A stretch of 64,000 nt of DNA from Diphasiastrum complanatum (lineage: Eukaryota > Streptophyta > Lycopodiopsida > Lycopodiales > Lycopodiaceae). The notes below the pieces were generated by a model that did no database searches, was not told the DNA's origin, and worked only from the letters and a program-made list of their open reading frames with translations. The stretch is from NCBI GenBank assembly GCA_029204225.1, contig CM055103.1:21578709-21642708 (forward strand), written 5' to 3'. This document shows positions 46,065-58,027 of the stretch, piece by piece. How positions within the stretch are numbered: the stretch's first letter is position 1; each line of letters starts with the position of its first letter. A program made the translations under genes and the position numbers.

Positions 46065-47074
46065 AAATCTGATGTCCTCATCAGATGTCAGATTAAAGTA
46101 AAGGTGTCTCCCAATTAAAATTAACTATACATTTGAGCTACTTGGCATAGTACTCAATTTACTGGCCACTTTTTATTAACATTGAAGCTGGCACACCACA
46201 AGTCGGAGGCTCAGCTCTTTGTACTGAAAAATACTTTATTTGAAAATATCACTTTGTCTGGGAAAAGCGTAGATTTTATATCGCTTACGTAAAACCCAAG
46301 AACCTTATTAACTGGTGACAAAGGCCTTTCTGTGAAATGTTCGCCCCCGTCGCTTCTGACTTTTGACTTTGGAACTCCTTTCAGCTCCTGATTTGTCCTT
46401 GATGCACTTTGTGTTGAGCTTCCTAAGCTCCAGATTTGATTAGTTCTGCACAGGTATCAGGGCTCCCAGAGCCAAAGGATTTATCGTTTGATTGCCCACT
46501 TTATGGTCCACTTCGTGCCTTGTTGCTTCTGCACCTTGATTTCTCTCCTTGTCCCAGCCTGATCTTGATACTTATCATTTTTGGCTCTTGAGCTAGGCAA
46601 AGATTGCAACGCACCTCTCACTTAGCTTGAAGTAGTTGTCTTTGAATCAATCCAAATGTAACCATTGACCTCGTGGAGAGCCAAGGGGTCGCACCAGTTT
46701 GATCCGCATACGAACCATCTCTTCGCGTTCGTTTGAAGCGCCATGTCCGTCGCGCAAAACTTGACTTTCACAATTCCATCACTGGTCAGTTGCCTCACAG
46801 TCAAAACAAGGACTGTACATCTAACTTGGCTTCAAGTAGCTCTCTTTGAATCAGACACATGCACCTAGAGTTTGCACTAATTCGATTTTAACACGAACTG
46901 TCCCTTAGCGTCCGTTCGAAATACCAAGTCTCTCGTGCAAGACTCAACTTTCACAGTTCCTTCATTGATCAGCTGCCTTACACATAACACAAGTCAGCGT
47001 ACTCATTATGTCTCCTCATCATTGCTGGTCCAGAGAAAGCCTATAACAAGCTTTCCCTTCCACAACAAAAACTT
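46048..47074 (-). mobile_element. Non-coding internal domain of a LARD/TRIM-like element
   Basis: About 1 kb lies between LTR copies 2 and 3 and has no gag or pol. It contains a diverged tandem duplication of about 190 bp: 46618-46805 and 46825-47000 both carry TTCAAGTAG/TGAAGTAG, TCTTTGAATCA and TCG..C.A.ACT..ACTTTCACA..TCC blocks. The primer-binding side is lost because copy 3 is truncated. Such elements depend on enzymes from other elements. Confidence 0.7.
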
Positions 47075-47914
47075 GACTAGATAGCCATAAACAGGTAACT
47101 TCCACCCAAGCAAGCCATCCAACTCAGCCTACAGGTTAGAGCCCGTTCCCCAAGAGCTTAACCCATTCACGTTCATGCAAGGAACACTCAGAACCACAAG
47201 CCGCGACAGATATAGAAACAACCAGTTCCTGGACCAAATGGTCTCGACAGCATACCGTTGGCGCCACGGACCGAATGGTCTCGACGGCATACCGTTGGCC
47301 TCCCGAGATACGACCCTCAGCTATGTGCCAAATTAAAAAGTTTGAAGCAGCCTTACAACTGGCGCTTTAACCGAACACTGAAACCCATAAGGTAATCAGA
47401 GTCAGTTTGAGGAAAATCCCACTTTATTGATAAATCTGAGAAGGTTACATTTCAAGTGTGTGACTGACCCTAGTCTCTGGGGCGCTGGCATGCCAAGGCG
47501 AGTGCCAGGACAACATTCCAGCCGGGGAGATTGAGACTTGGTTGGAGCTCGCTCTGAGTCGCAACCCGCACTCCCCTATAGTATTGGTGGGATTCGCCAC
47601 CTCCCCTCATACCAAGTAATCTACCCAGGCTGGTAAAGCACGTTTTCTCTCTCTAGGATTTTCTCTCTCTAAAAAGTCATTTTCTCTCTCTAGAATTTAT
47701 TGATCCCCAGGCTCCTTTTAATCATGCCTAGATCGTGTGAGGTGATTGCACATCGATATGAGCTCTCTGGACTTCGCTAGAACCGATCAAAGATTTTCAG
47801 CCATAGAAACTTGGCGCCAGCGATGCCGAGAGCAGCAGGGGTGCTGCTGGCGCCGGGGACAATGCTGGCGCCATTGGCGCCGGAAGTAAAGCTTGTAAAG
47901 GTAACTTTACAACA
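47075..47914 (-). repeat. 1.2-kb LTR, copy 3 (truncated)
   Basis: Begins on the minus strand with the usual TGTTGTAAAG at 47914 but stops near 47075 at ACAGCCATAAAC, lacking about 370 bp of the 3' end found in copy 1. It is the partner 5' LTR for copy 2. Confidence 0.85.
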
Positions 47915-48205
47915 CGCTAGGCCGGGGTGGCCAGGCATGGGGTGGCACCGGGGCTGCGGGGGTGGCGTCGGGCAGCGGTGGGCAGGGGCAGCCTCACACA
48001 CACACACATGCCAAACATTGGAGAGTTTTTGTATATATGCACTCCCCAAAATTTGATAGGAATGCTTATGGAACAAAGATTGGTTGGACACGTGGCGTCC
48101 GGGCAGCCAGTTTTTTAAAAAAAAAAAAAAACTTGTGGTCAGGAAGGCACCGGGGCCAAAGGGCCACCGTGCTGGCAAGATGCGAGCGCCCCCCCCCTCC
48201 CCCAC
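47915..48205. repeat. Second copy of the GC-rich repeat
   Basis: Matches 43250-43560: GGCAGCCTCACACACACACA, TATATATGCACTCCCCAAAA, GGACACGTGGCGTCCGG, an A/T homopolymer pair, and GGCACCGGGGCCAAAGGGCC. It is shorter and more diverged at the left. Confidence 0.8.
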
Positions 48206-48785
48206 CAAATTGGAATATGTACAACTTACTAGCATCATCTTGAGTTATGGACTAGCTACTCGTTAGGAGTGGCAAGGCCTATTATGAGCCCTATTCTGCC
48301 TCCTCCCAACAGGACATAATCGATAGATGATTCTTGGTTTCCAAAGGGAGGTTATGAGATCTCTTCAAATGAACATGAATTCGAATCGATAAAGTCACTA
48401 AAAATAGCTCTTACACGATGTTAAGCTCAAATTAAAATCTCTGGATCATTCATGAAAGGTTTGCTAGCATCAAGTAATGAAAAGTTTAGCATAACTTTCG
48501 GATCTAAGAAATGCTAAGAGCAGGTGATCGAAATTGCCTAATTAAGGTAAATGAAAATAGTGAACAAATGTGTTCACATTTAAAATTTCTCGATGAGATG
48601 AACTTTGTATGCTTCTTTAGCTTGAAGTTCATGAAATAAATCTATTAGAATAGCAAACATCAACACAAAATAGTTGAAGATGTCTTCGAAGAAGATGAAA
48701 AGAGCAAACATCGAGACGAAATTGAAGACATGTTTAACAAAAGAAAAAAAAAAGTAGTGCACTTACGCAAAAAAGATAGCTCTGG
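48206..48785. other. Stretch between repeat and LTR copy 4; nothing seen
   Basis: AT-rich, perhaps older flanking DNA. No domain was recognised in its short ORFs. Confidence 0.3.
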
Positions 48786-49830
48786 TGTTGTAAAGTTACC
48801 TTTACAAGCTTCACTTCCGGCACCACCGGTGCCAGTATTGTCCCCGACGCCAGCAGCGCCCCTCTTGCTCCCGGCGCCGCTGTGACCAGAATCCAGCCGG
48901 CGCCAAGTTCTTATGGATGAAAATCTTTGATCGATTCTAGCAAAGTCTAGATAACTCAGATCGATGTGCAATCATCTCACACAATCTAGGCATGATTAAA
49001 GGAAGCCTAGGGATCAATAAATTCTAGAGAGAGAAAATGACTTTCTAGAGAGAGAAAATTCTAGAGAGAGAAAATGTGCTTTACCAGCCTGGGTAGAGTA
49101 CTTGGTATGAGGGGAGGTGGCGAATCCCACCAATACTATAGGGGAGTGCGGGTTGCGACTCAGCGCGAGCTCCAACCAAGTCTCAGCCTCCCTGGCTGGA
49201 ATGTTGTCCTGGCACTCGCCTTGGCATGCCAGCGCCCCGGAGACTAGGGTCAGTCACACAAGTGAAATGTAACCTTCTCAGATTTATCAATAAAGTGGGA
49301 TTTTCCTCAAACTGACTCTGATTACCTTCTGGGTTTCAGTGTTCGGTAAAAGCGCCAGTTGTAAGGCCGCTTCAAACTTTTTGATTTGGCACATAGTTGA
49401 GGGTCGTATCCCGGGATGCCAACAGTATGTCGTCGGGACCGTTCGGTCCGTGGCGCCAACGGTATGCTGTCGGGACCATTTGGTCCAGGAACTGGTTGTT
49501 TCTGTGTCTGTCGCGGCTTGTGGTTCTGAGTGTTCCTTGCATGAACATGAATGGGTTAAGCTCTTGGGGAACGAGCTCTAACCTATCAGCTGAGTTGGAT
49601 GGCTTGCTTGGGTGGAAGTTACTTGTTTATGGTTGTCCAGTCTGGGGTGGCGCCAGGTTGGCTTCCAGCGCTCGTGACGAAGCTTTCAGTTGGTTAAGTC
49701 TGATGTAAGTCAGACTGCTTGCTTGGAATGGATGTTACTCGTTTGTAACGAAGCTTCGAGTTGGTTAAGTTTGATGTATGTCGGGTGGCTTGCTTGGCGG
49801 GAAGTCACCCACATCGGGACCCCCAATCTG
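48786..49830 (+). repeat. 1.2-kb LTR, copy 4, inverted and truncated
   Basis: Starts TGTTGTAAAGTTACC and follows the other copies in the opposite orientation. The CAATAAAGTGGG poly(A) signal is at about 49289. It ends at CCCCCAATCTG, missing roughly the last 180 bp, where the copia LTR begins. Confidence 0.88.
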
Positions 49831-50254
49831 CAAATGCGGCAATGTCCACAATAGTAGAATAGCTAATTAGGTTCGTAATGCATCATCCAGTTGGCTGTGA
49901 TGTGCTGGCATCCAGTTGGCTATGATGTGCTAGCATCCATCCAGATAGTTTCCCAAAAATTTACTTGCTAAACGCTTAGAGCAAGTCTGTAGCCTTTAAG
50001 ACGAACAATAAATTGTCTTGCAAAAAATGTGACAAACGTGAGGGTCTTCGCTGAAGTCATTTTCTTAGTATTCAAGGCATCTAGCATTTTGCAAAAAAGC
50101 CGAAGTGAGAGAAAATTCCGAAAATGCCGACACTGTAAACTGTTTCCAAGTAGATATGCAAACTGTAAAAACACAAAGAAATCTGCATGTTTGGATAAAA
50201 TTTATACGAAGATTAAAATGTCGATTAGTCGATTAGTAAGAGAATAATCCAACA
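49831..50254 (-). repeat. Copia 3' LTR (probable)
   Basis: On the minus strand, a purine tract TTAAGGGAGAG is followed by TGTTGGATTATTC, the usual copia junction. The low end is inferred from the break in LTR copy 4. Confidence 0.6.
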
Positions 50255-51748
50255 CTCTCCCTTAATATAAATCCATGAATGCCTTGACATTTAAACTTAG
50301 TTCTGCACAAAACTTCATGTGTGCATCCAAGCTTAATGTTTTAGTAAAAATATCTACTGTCATATCTTGCGTTCGACAATACTGCAATCTGACTTCTTTG
50401 TTGAGAACTTTGCTTCTGACATAGTGATACTTGAGTTCAATGTGCTTACTCCTAGAATGAGATCTAGGGAAGGCTGACAAGGCAATGACACTTTGATTAT
50501 TACAAAATAGTAATGTCAGAGCATATTGATTCAGGTTGCTATCTAAAATTAAGTTTCTCAACCAAATCGTTTTTTTTATAGCATGTGAGACTACGATATA
50601 CTTTGATTCTATCGAAGATTGCTTTTGACTATTCCATGAAATAGGATCGTTGTTGAGGAAGAATGTAAATTCAGTAGTGGATTTACGAGTGTCTACATCT
50701 CCTGCCCAACTTGCATCTGTGTAACCACTACGTAAATTGAGTTTGTCGTTGTCAACTGCTCCATAACAAATGCAAAAGTCCATAGTAGCTCAAAGATATC
50801 TTATGACTCTGATAAGAGCCTTTCAATGTGTCATATCAGGGTTAGTCATAAACTGACTTAGGGAGCTGACTGTGAAAGCTATGTCTGGCCTGGTACAGAT
50901 CATTGCGTACATAAGAGATCCTATTATCGAATGATAAGGATACTCACGCATCTACTCCTTCTCTTCGATTGTTTGGGGTACTGGTCCTTTGAAAATTTGT
51001 GACATGGTTCCATTGGTGAGAGATCTATCTTGCAATTAACCAAATTATATTTGACTAACATATTGTAGATATACCTCTGCTAAGTAATGTAGATCAACTT
51101 TGGATTTCTGTCTCTATGGATTTGAATACCAATGCAGAAATGAGCTTTGCCCAAATTAGTCATGTCGAATTCAGAAGATAACATTCTCTTGTCTTCTTTT
51201 ATCATATCGATATTGTTGTCGAAGAGCAATGTGTTGTCCACGTACAAAGTGGTAATGATAAAAGACTGTTGCACTATCTTGAAGTAAACATTTGAATGTG
51301 AAGAGCTAGGTGTGTAGTCGTGATCAATAAGAAAAGTATTGATCCTTTGAAACCATGGTCGAGCAAATTGCTTCAAGCCATAAAGTGCCTTATGGAGTTT
51401 GCATACATGATTGTGTTTACCTTCGATAATATAACCTTCGTGTTGCACCATGTAAATGTCTTCTTCGATAACTCCATTGAGATATGTTGTCTGTACATCC
51501 ATCTGATGTATTTTCAAATCTGTTGCAGCAGAAAACGATAATAAAAGTCGAATAGAAGAATGCTTGAATACTGGATTGAAAGTCTCAGTGTAATCGACAT
51601 TGTATACCTGAGAAAATCCTCTGACGACAAGTCGAGCCTTTCTTCTGGGGGTCATCAAATTCAAAACGTCAAAAATCAAAGCCAACAAAAGACTGGATAA
51701 CCTACCCACTATGAGAGGGAGTTGAAGAAACATCAAATTTGTACCCAC
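50255..51748 (-). pseudogene. Copia RT-RNase H fragment
   Basis: RT part (51080-51748): KARLVVRGFSQVYNVDYTET, HQMDVQTTYLNG and KALYGLKQ, then TLYVDNTLLF where the second catalytic aspartate of the usual YVDD is Asn. RNase H part (50262-50783, real ATG): GYTDASWAGDVDTRKST and SQKQSSIESKY, with KHIELKYHYVR near the end. The join between them (50784-51079) has lost frame. The element is truncated before integrase and gag on its 5' side. Confidence 0.88.
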
Positions 51749-52566
51749 AAAGCGCTTCTAGTTTGTGACCTCAAACCTGCAGAAATACACGTGAAAGTGC
51801 CACAAGAAAAAACCGCAATCAAGGAAAACTGCAACCACATTGCAAAGGGCCAGCATGTGGTTCCTCACGACTCTAAGCTCTAAAGGAAACTAACCGCAAT
51901 CTGTAGAATCGCAAAGTCGAGGTTGCGACCACCAACGAGCAACCACACCGCAAGGTCCCTACCAAGCAACTCCAGCAAAGGCACCGAAGGCAACCGCAAA
52001 GTCGAGGTTGCGGAGACCAACAGGCGACCGCAAAGTCTTAAGACAATTCTAGGCGAAGCCACCGCAAGCAGCCACAAGGTCAAGGTTGCGATGACCAACG
52101 AAGCCCAAGGGAGAAACCACAAGGCCTCACCCATGGCTCATTGCGAAGCGACGCCAAGGGAGAAACTGCAAGGACTCGCCTACGGCTCATTGCGGAGCAA
52201 AGCCAAAGGAAACCACAGGCCGAAAAGCCCAACAAGCCTTACCAAAGGCTAAACCACCACGACCACAATGCATCGTAAATGAACGATTGTGGTCATACAC
52301 GACTTCATTTCGACATAGTATGTTACTAGAGCATTTTCGCTTCTTCCCACCAATGCACACCTCCTTAATTCCATCAGTGGTATCAAATCCTGCTCGATAA
52401 GAATATAAAAGCACTAAGGTTCTATCAGAGTCTGATTTGAGCTGAAACATTATTCATGACAATGGCATCCATAAGCAGTATACAGTGCAATATATGCACA
52501 ATTTTTTAGTCCTCCGGATCTAAGTTCCTAGCACGGAAGACTATGTTGTTGCAGGAAGACACATGA
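51749..52566. repeat. Repeat-rich leader region, probable copia LTR/leader
   Basis: From 51890 to 52210 there are imperfect repeats of GCAAAGTCGAGGTTGCG..ACCAAC and GGGAGAAAC..CAAGG units. Further on, TGGTATCAAATCC (52379) and CTATCAGAGTCTG (52420) resemble copia primer-binding sites, upstream of the gag tail of the plus-strand element. Exact LTR limits are unclear. Confidence 0.4.
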
Positions 52567-53499
52567 AGGAACGAAGCCTCAAGTTCCTCAGCTGATTCTC
52601 ATGCCTTGTACACCAACAAGGGCACGACAAAGCATAAGAAGAAGAAAGGCCCGAAGCTATCAAAGCCAGACCAAAGACCAGCTCAACACAAGGAACAGTC
52701 GAATCCGCAGACAAAGAAAAAGTTATTCTGCATATACTGCAAACGAAACAACCACGAAATACAAGACTGCCGAATACTTCAAGCAAAGAACAACAACAAA
52801 GGGCAGTCGAATCAAGTGGCAAATGCAGCTGCAGAATATCCACAGCCCATTCAAGAAGCGGATCATGATGCCTTCATGACCAAGCATCAAGGAGCATCTG
52901 GCAACAGTTCTTGGTTCCTAGATTCCGGAGCCACTCAGCACATGACTAGCCTGATTGGCTATTTCGAGTCCTATACACCTTACAATACCCATAAATTTGT
53001 TCACCTTGGCGATAGTAGCACACAAGCTATTGAAGGTGAAGGAACTGTAAGATTATGCTTTGCAAATGACCAATCTAAGCTACTCTCCAAAGTTCTGTAT
53101 GTACCTAGGTTATCCCCGAATCTGCACTCTATAAGCAGAATCACAGATCTAGGACACAGAGTAGAATTCGAATGTAATCAATGTAAAGTAGTTGATAGGA
53201 CAGGCAAGATCCTAGCACTTGGAAAGAGGCATGGATACTTCTATAAATTAAGTCATTGCTTTTCTGCCTCTAGTCAAGGTCTCAGTACTTCAATTCAATC
53301 AAATAAAGGTTTACTTTGGCATTATAGACTTGGTCATTTAAATTATGATGTTGTACAACGAATGTCTAGACAATCTATTGTTCCTGATCTCGACTATCCT
53401 CGCGAAACAGTCGAGCTACCTGTCTGTCAAGACTGTCTAGTTGGAAACAGACTAGGAAGCCATTTAAGTCAAGCCATCAACATGTTGCTAGAGGATTGA
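52567..53499 (+). pseudogene. Copia gag-protease-pre-integrase fragment
   Basis: The frame is open from 52567. It shows a lysine-rich gag tail, a CCHC zinc knuckle CIYCKRNNHEIQDC, aspartic protease WFLDSGATQHMT, a VLYVPRLSPNLHSISR block and gag-pre-integrase LLWHYRLGHLNYDVV with CQDCLVGNR. It stays open for over 300 codons but ends artificially at ...AINMLLED in GA-rich DNA, where the integrase should begin. It is not the missing half of the minus-strand copia next to it, which faces the other way. Confidence 0.88.
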
Positions 53500-53660
53500 G
53501 AAAAGAGTGGAGAGGAGTGAAGAGAAATGAAAGATTGAGAGTGAGAGATTGAGAGAGAGAGAGAGAGAGTGAAATGAGAGATTGAAAGCTTGAGAGTGAG
53601 AGCTTGAGAAGAGCTTGAGTGTGAGAGTTTGAGAGCCTCAAGAAATCCACAAGAAAGCAT
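53496..53660. repeat. GA-rich low-complexity tract
   Basis: Repeats of GAGAGATTGA and GAGTGAGAG words with one pure (GA)n run around 53550-53568. It truncates the copia ORF. Confidence 0.8.
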
Positions 53661-53704
53661 GGAGAAATAATGAATGAGGCCCTTTATATTCATTTTCTAG
53701 ATTT

Positions 53705-53790
53705 CAAATGTCACGTGGCTCTGCCACGCATTTTTTTGCCACGCGTGGCAGTGCCACGCAAATTTTTTTTGCATGGAAATCTGTGATTAC
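53705..53790. repeat. Palindromic GCCACGCGTGGC cluster
   Basis: GCCACGC occurs several times in both orientations around a perfect 12-bp palindrome GCCACGCGTGGC, separated by T runs. It shares its CCACGCGTGG core with 60600-60840. Confidence 0.6.
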
Positions 53791-54768
53791 GGCTTGGTAT
53801 GTGTCATATGGTGAGTGGTTTGTCAAAATGACAAATTATGGAACTAAAAAAATGATTTGACTCTATTTTTATAAATATTTTTTGAGGACAAAAGCATGTG
53901 GGTGATATGACATATTTTTAAGCATGAATTTATAAGGACAAAAGCATGTGATTAATATGACATATTTTGAGTACAAGAGGACCATGTTGATTTTTTGAAA
54001 AGGACAAATGAGTATTAATTGTATTTTGATTTGATATAAGACAAGTAGATGATTTGATATGGTTGGTACAAAATGACCATGTGTTTAAGAGAATTTTGTG
54101 TTTTAAAAAAAATGACAAATGTAAATATGTGGTTCGATGGCACACATAAGTTTTGAATATTATTTAGTTTATAAAGTATTAATTAATTTGTTATATATGT
54201 GTCCCTTAGAAATCCTTTCCGACCCTTACCTCATGTGATATGAACTATCTTAGTATACTAGACTTGGGATTGGTTGAGTCTGATCACTTGATGAGCCATG
54301 TCGAGTGATAAGCAACAAAACCACGCATAGACATAAAATTTAAGTCATCACGTGTAATAGGGGTTTGACAAGGGGTTGAACTTGAGTTGTCTCAATATAT
54401 TACTTGTTGAGTCTAGTCACTTGACAGAGCCATGTCAAGTAATAAGCAACAAAATCATATGTTAGGTAGCAAATTTTGACTTTTTCGAGTGATAGAGACA
54501 CCAAAAGGGGGCTATTTACATTGATAGACATATTTATATATGTGTCCCTTAGAAACCCTTTCCGACATTTTTGGGTTAGAACGTACTGGGTATTTTCAGA
54601 AATAAAAAAACATGTGTTAAGCTGGGCACAATCTTCCTTCTTCTTTTTTTGTAATACACTGAGGGACGGTAGATATACTACTACTTCCATCAAGTATGGT
54701 ACCAATGAGCTAATAGATTTCAAGGAACATGGTTGTGTGTTGTGTGGTTGATGCCAGTTGAAGGAAGA

Positions 54769-55181
54769 TTAAGGATAGAAGAGATCTGAAATCTCTGTGG
54801 GTGGAATCCGAGGAGGGATTGGAGGTGGGTTTTTTTCGTGAATAAATTGTTGATGGATGGAGATGAGAGCAATTGACAAGAGCGCAGGGGAATGTGGTGG
54901 GGTGTTTTCAGATTGTGTATTGAGTGGATGGAAAGGAAATAACTCGGCGGACGTTGTTAGATGATTTCTAGCGTTGAGGAATGGATCAAACATCTTTGTT
55001 TGTGAAATCCTTGGCTGTGGTCTTGTGCAGAGGTGCTACCAGCAATGCTAATAGGATCGCCATGACTAATTGATTGTATCACAATCAAATTTGATTTCAG
55101 AAGATCATTGAGAGCGTAAAATGGGTTTCTCTTGAGATGGTGATAGGGGACAAGAAAAAATTGAGCATTTGCAATGTCCAT
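54769..55181 (-). other. Two small unassigned ORFs
   Basis: ATG at 55181 opens 74 codons (MDIANAQFFLVPYHHLKRN...) and an overlapping frame adds a Pro/Ser-rich 74 codons. I do not recognise them. They sit between the two copies of the 295-bp repeat and may be chance. Confidence 0.2.
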
Positions 55182-56124
55182 ATGTTGAAGTGATCAGGCT
55201 CCTATATTAGATCTCTGCTGTTGTAATCTCTTCTTAAAATAAAACTATTGCTCTCTTGTCCTTCCAAGCAGCAAACTAATCATCCTGCCCAAGGACTAGA
55301 TTCAATCTATTAGGGGCCAAAATTGATTGTTCCAAATCATAAATTGACCAAGTTCAGTCACTCGATCTTCTATGTCAAGTGATAAGGACCAAGATCTTGT
55401 ATTGGACATTAGATTTGAACTATCTAAAGTGATGGGAATCGACTTTAATCTACTTCATGAGCACACAATTTCTTGAATTTGGTCACTTTATGAGAAACCT
55501 TTAGTGATATGCACCAAAAGTGAGCTATTCCAAAATATACACATCAAATTTTAGTTATCGCATGTGATATGAGCTATCTTAGTATATTAGACTTGGGATT
55601 GGTTGAGTTTGATCACTTGATGAGTCGTGTCAAGTGATAAGCAACAAAACCACGCATAGACATAAAATTTAAGTCATCACGTGTAATAGGGGTTTGACAA
55701 GGGGTTGAACTTGAGTTGTCTTAATATATTACTTGTTGAGTCTAGTCACTTGATAGAGACATGTCAAGTAATAAGCAACAAAATCTTATGTTACGTAGCA
55801 AATTTTGACTTTTTTGAGTGATAGAGACACCAAAATGGGGCTATTTACATTGATAGACACCAAGATTGAGCTATCTGATGTGATGTTGGTCAATTATGAT
55901 CACTCAAAGAACAACGATGAGTAATCAGGACCAAAATTGAGTTGTCTTACATGTAAGCACAACATTCAAAGTTACATGAATGTCGTAAACTCGAAATTAC
56001 TCTAACTTGATCACTCTATGCCTTATCTCAAGTGATAGACAATAATTTTGAGCTATATCGCATGATAGGGGTCAATTCCATTGATAAGCGATAAAAAACA
56101 ATCAATCTAAATGTATTGCATGAT

Positions 56125-56580
56125 GGAAGTCCAAGAAGAAAATCCAAAGCATGGCAAAAGTGATGATGATCAAGAATTAAGCTCTAAAGAAAAGAAGAAA
56201 GACAAAGCCAAACAAAAGTGCTTCTTTTGTGAAAGGCACTTTGCATCCCAGTGCTACAAAAAGAAGAATGCACAAGATGAGAGTAAGTAAGACAACCTTA
56301 CCGTTGAGGATTATGAGGATGAAGTTGATTCATCCTTGATGGCATCTACACCAACAAGCAAGAGCTACTCCAATGACACATGGTGGATTGAGAGTGAGGC
56401 TAGTCTTGGATCTCTTTAAGTCTTGGATCCTCTAAAAGATTGGATATAGAAAATGTACTCTATGTTTCTAATCTTACTAGGAGCTTGCTTGGTGTTGGGC
56501 AACTAGTGGATAGTGGTATAGATGTTCATTTTAAGGAAGGTGTTTGCTCTATCATGATACTTGCATTGTAAACGGATTTA
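56125..56580 (+). pseudogene. Copia gag/protease scrap
   Basis: Reads KQKCFFCERHFASQCYKKKN (zinc knuckle with an altered His position), then TWWIESEASL where the protease DSGA motif is lost, then NVLYVSNLTRSLLGVGQLVD with a VHFKEG continuation. Two stops are present. Confidence 0.65.
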
Positions 56581-57419
56581 AGCAAAGGAGGCTATTCTCA
56601 AAGGCTCGCAAGCAACCATTTGCTAACTCTTCTACTAGATCTTCTAAGTCATTAGATCTCATTCATAGTAGATTTGAAACTAGTTGAGTCTAATCCCTTG
56701 ATCAACCATGTCGAGTGATCAGCATCAAAACCACACGTTAGGCATCAAATTTGAACTATTCCAAGTGATAGGTACCAAATTCAAGCTATTTCAATGTCTT
56801 GAAGTCACTATTCTATTGGTTTCGTCACTCAATAGACAATTTCGAGTGATAAAGGCCAAAAATACAACTATCTTTAATGGTAGATAGCAAATTTGAGCTA
56901 TCTGATGTGATAGGGATCAAATGTCAACAATAACTGGTGCAACAAAATATACTAGATTTGAAACTAGTTGATTCTAATAACTTGATGAGCCATGTTGGGT
57001 GATAAGAAAAAAAATTACACATTGGGCAACAAATTTTGGCATTCCCAAACGATAGGCAGCAAATTTAATCTATTTGGATGAAATCCCTCAAAGTTGATCA
57101 CTCTATGAGGAGCATCAGGTAAGAAGTGCCAAAATGAGACTTTTTACATTGATAGACATCAAGCTGTTTGAGCTATCTCATGTGATGCTGGTTAATTATG
57201 ATTATTCAATGGGCTATGTCAAGCGATAGGGACCAAAATAGAGTTGTTTCACATGTAAGTATCAAATTCAAGTTACTTGATTTTTTCAAACTCGGGATTT
57301 TGAAGATTTTGATGATTTTTTAAAAATGACAAATATGTATTAATTACTGCTTAGTTTTCGAAATAGTTAAAAGAAATCACTCTTCTATTTCATAGTTTGC
57401 TTGAATCTACTTTTTTTCT

Positions 57420-57765
57420 TCATGAATTAGACAATGTCATATTCGTTCAAGCAACTTGACATTGGTAAGGTATCTAAATGTTTTAGTGATAAAGATATTT
57501 GTGGATCTTGTTAAATTTGTGTGTACATATCAATTTTAACTGTATATTTTGACAAGTGTATTTTGTCAATATCATTAACATTCTTGTTAAAAAATAGCAG
57601 ATAAAATTTAATCGTTCATTAGCGAATATGTCTTCTACTGAGGAAAAGTCTTGAAACAGGTATATTTATTAAATGTATAGTAGATATTATGTACTTAACA
57701 TTTGGATTTGCAGCATTGTGTGTTGAATATAACTTTTTTGTTTTTTTTCTACGATTGTTTAAAGC
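57420..57765. other. Upstream flank of the SET/CACTA region
   Basis: A short ATG frame at 57431 (MSYSFKQLDI) ends at a GTAAGG and could be a first exon of the following gene, but this is weak. A second piece near 57600-57660 could be an exon too. Confidence 0.25.
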
Positions 57766-57945
57766 ACGACGCCTCCACAAGATAGCAAAAACTTAAAGAA
57801 GATGCAATATTATTACAAAATGAAATCACAAAAAAGAGCACAAATACTTGAGCAAAGACTTAGTGGAACATCATCATCATCAAGTTCTGGTGCCCAGCCT
57901 CGACCTAAATCGCAGATACTATATAATCATTTGTTTAAAACTTAG
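57766..57945 (+). pseudogene. Possible 5' exon of the SET-domain gene
   Basis: A 59-codon open stretch beginning TTPPQDSKNLKKMQYYYKM and running into Ser-rich GTSSSSSSGAQ before a TAG. It lies in the right order and strand upstream of the SET ORF. No start codon or domain was seen, and it may end before the stop by splicing. Confidence 0.35.
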
Positions 57946-58027
57946 GACTGTATTTATACGCATATAAATTAGCTTGTAACATTAAGCTAATCATTTTCGT
58001 AATTGTAAAATGAAATTAGTATCAACA

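Larger units (their letters stand above)
54230..57310. repeat. Degenerate repeat field (GTGATAG...ACCAAA)
   Basis: A 295-bp segment at 54235-54532 is repeated almost unchanged at 55566-55859. A looser version is at about 56650-57200. Inside each, short phrases recur roughly every 40-60 bp: GTGATAG(G)..ACCAAA, TTGAGCTATCT and TCACTTGATGAGCCATGTC. No protein domain is encoded. It has the look of an ancient satellite or of transposon-end subrepeats, interrupted by other DNA. Confidence 0.65.

Noticed and set aside
47777-48266. Overlapping ORFs of 60-150 codons
   Set aside because: They are readings of the LTR and the GC-rich repeat; no conserved protein segment.
52606-53499. Intact host gene of about 300 codons
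   Set aside because: Zinc knuckle, DSGATQHMT protease and gag-pre-integrase show it is copia Gag-Pol, truncated at both ends.
54235-57200. CRISPR-like array
   Set aside because: Repeated phrases are irregular in spacing, diverged, not separated by uniform spacers, and the surrounding DNA is plant nuclear.
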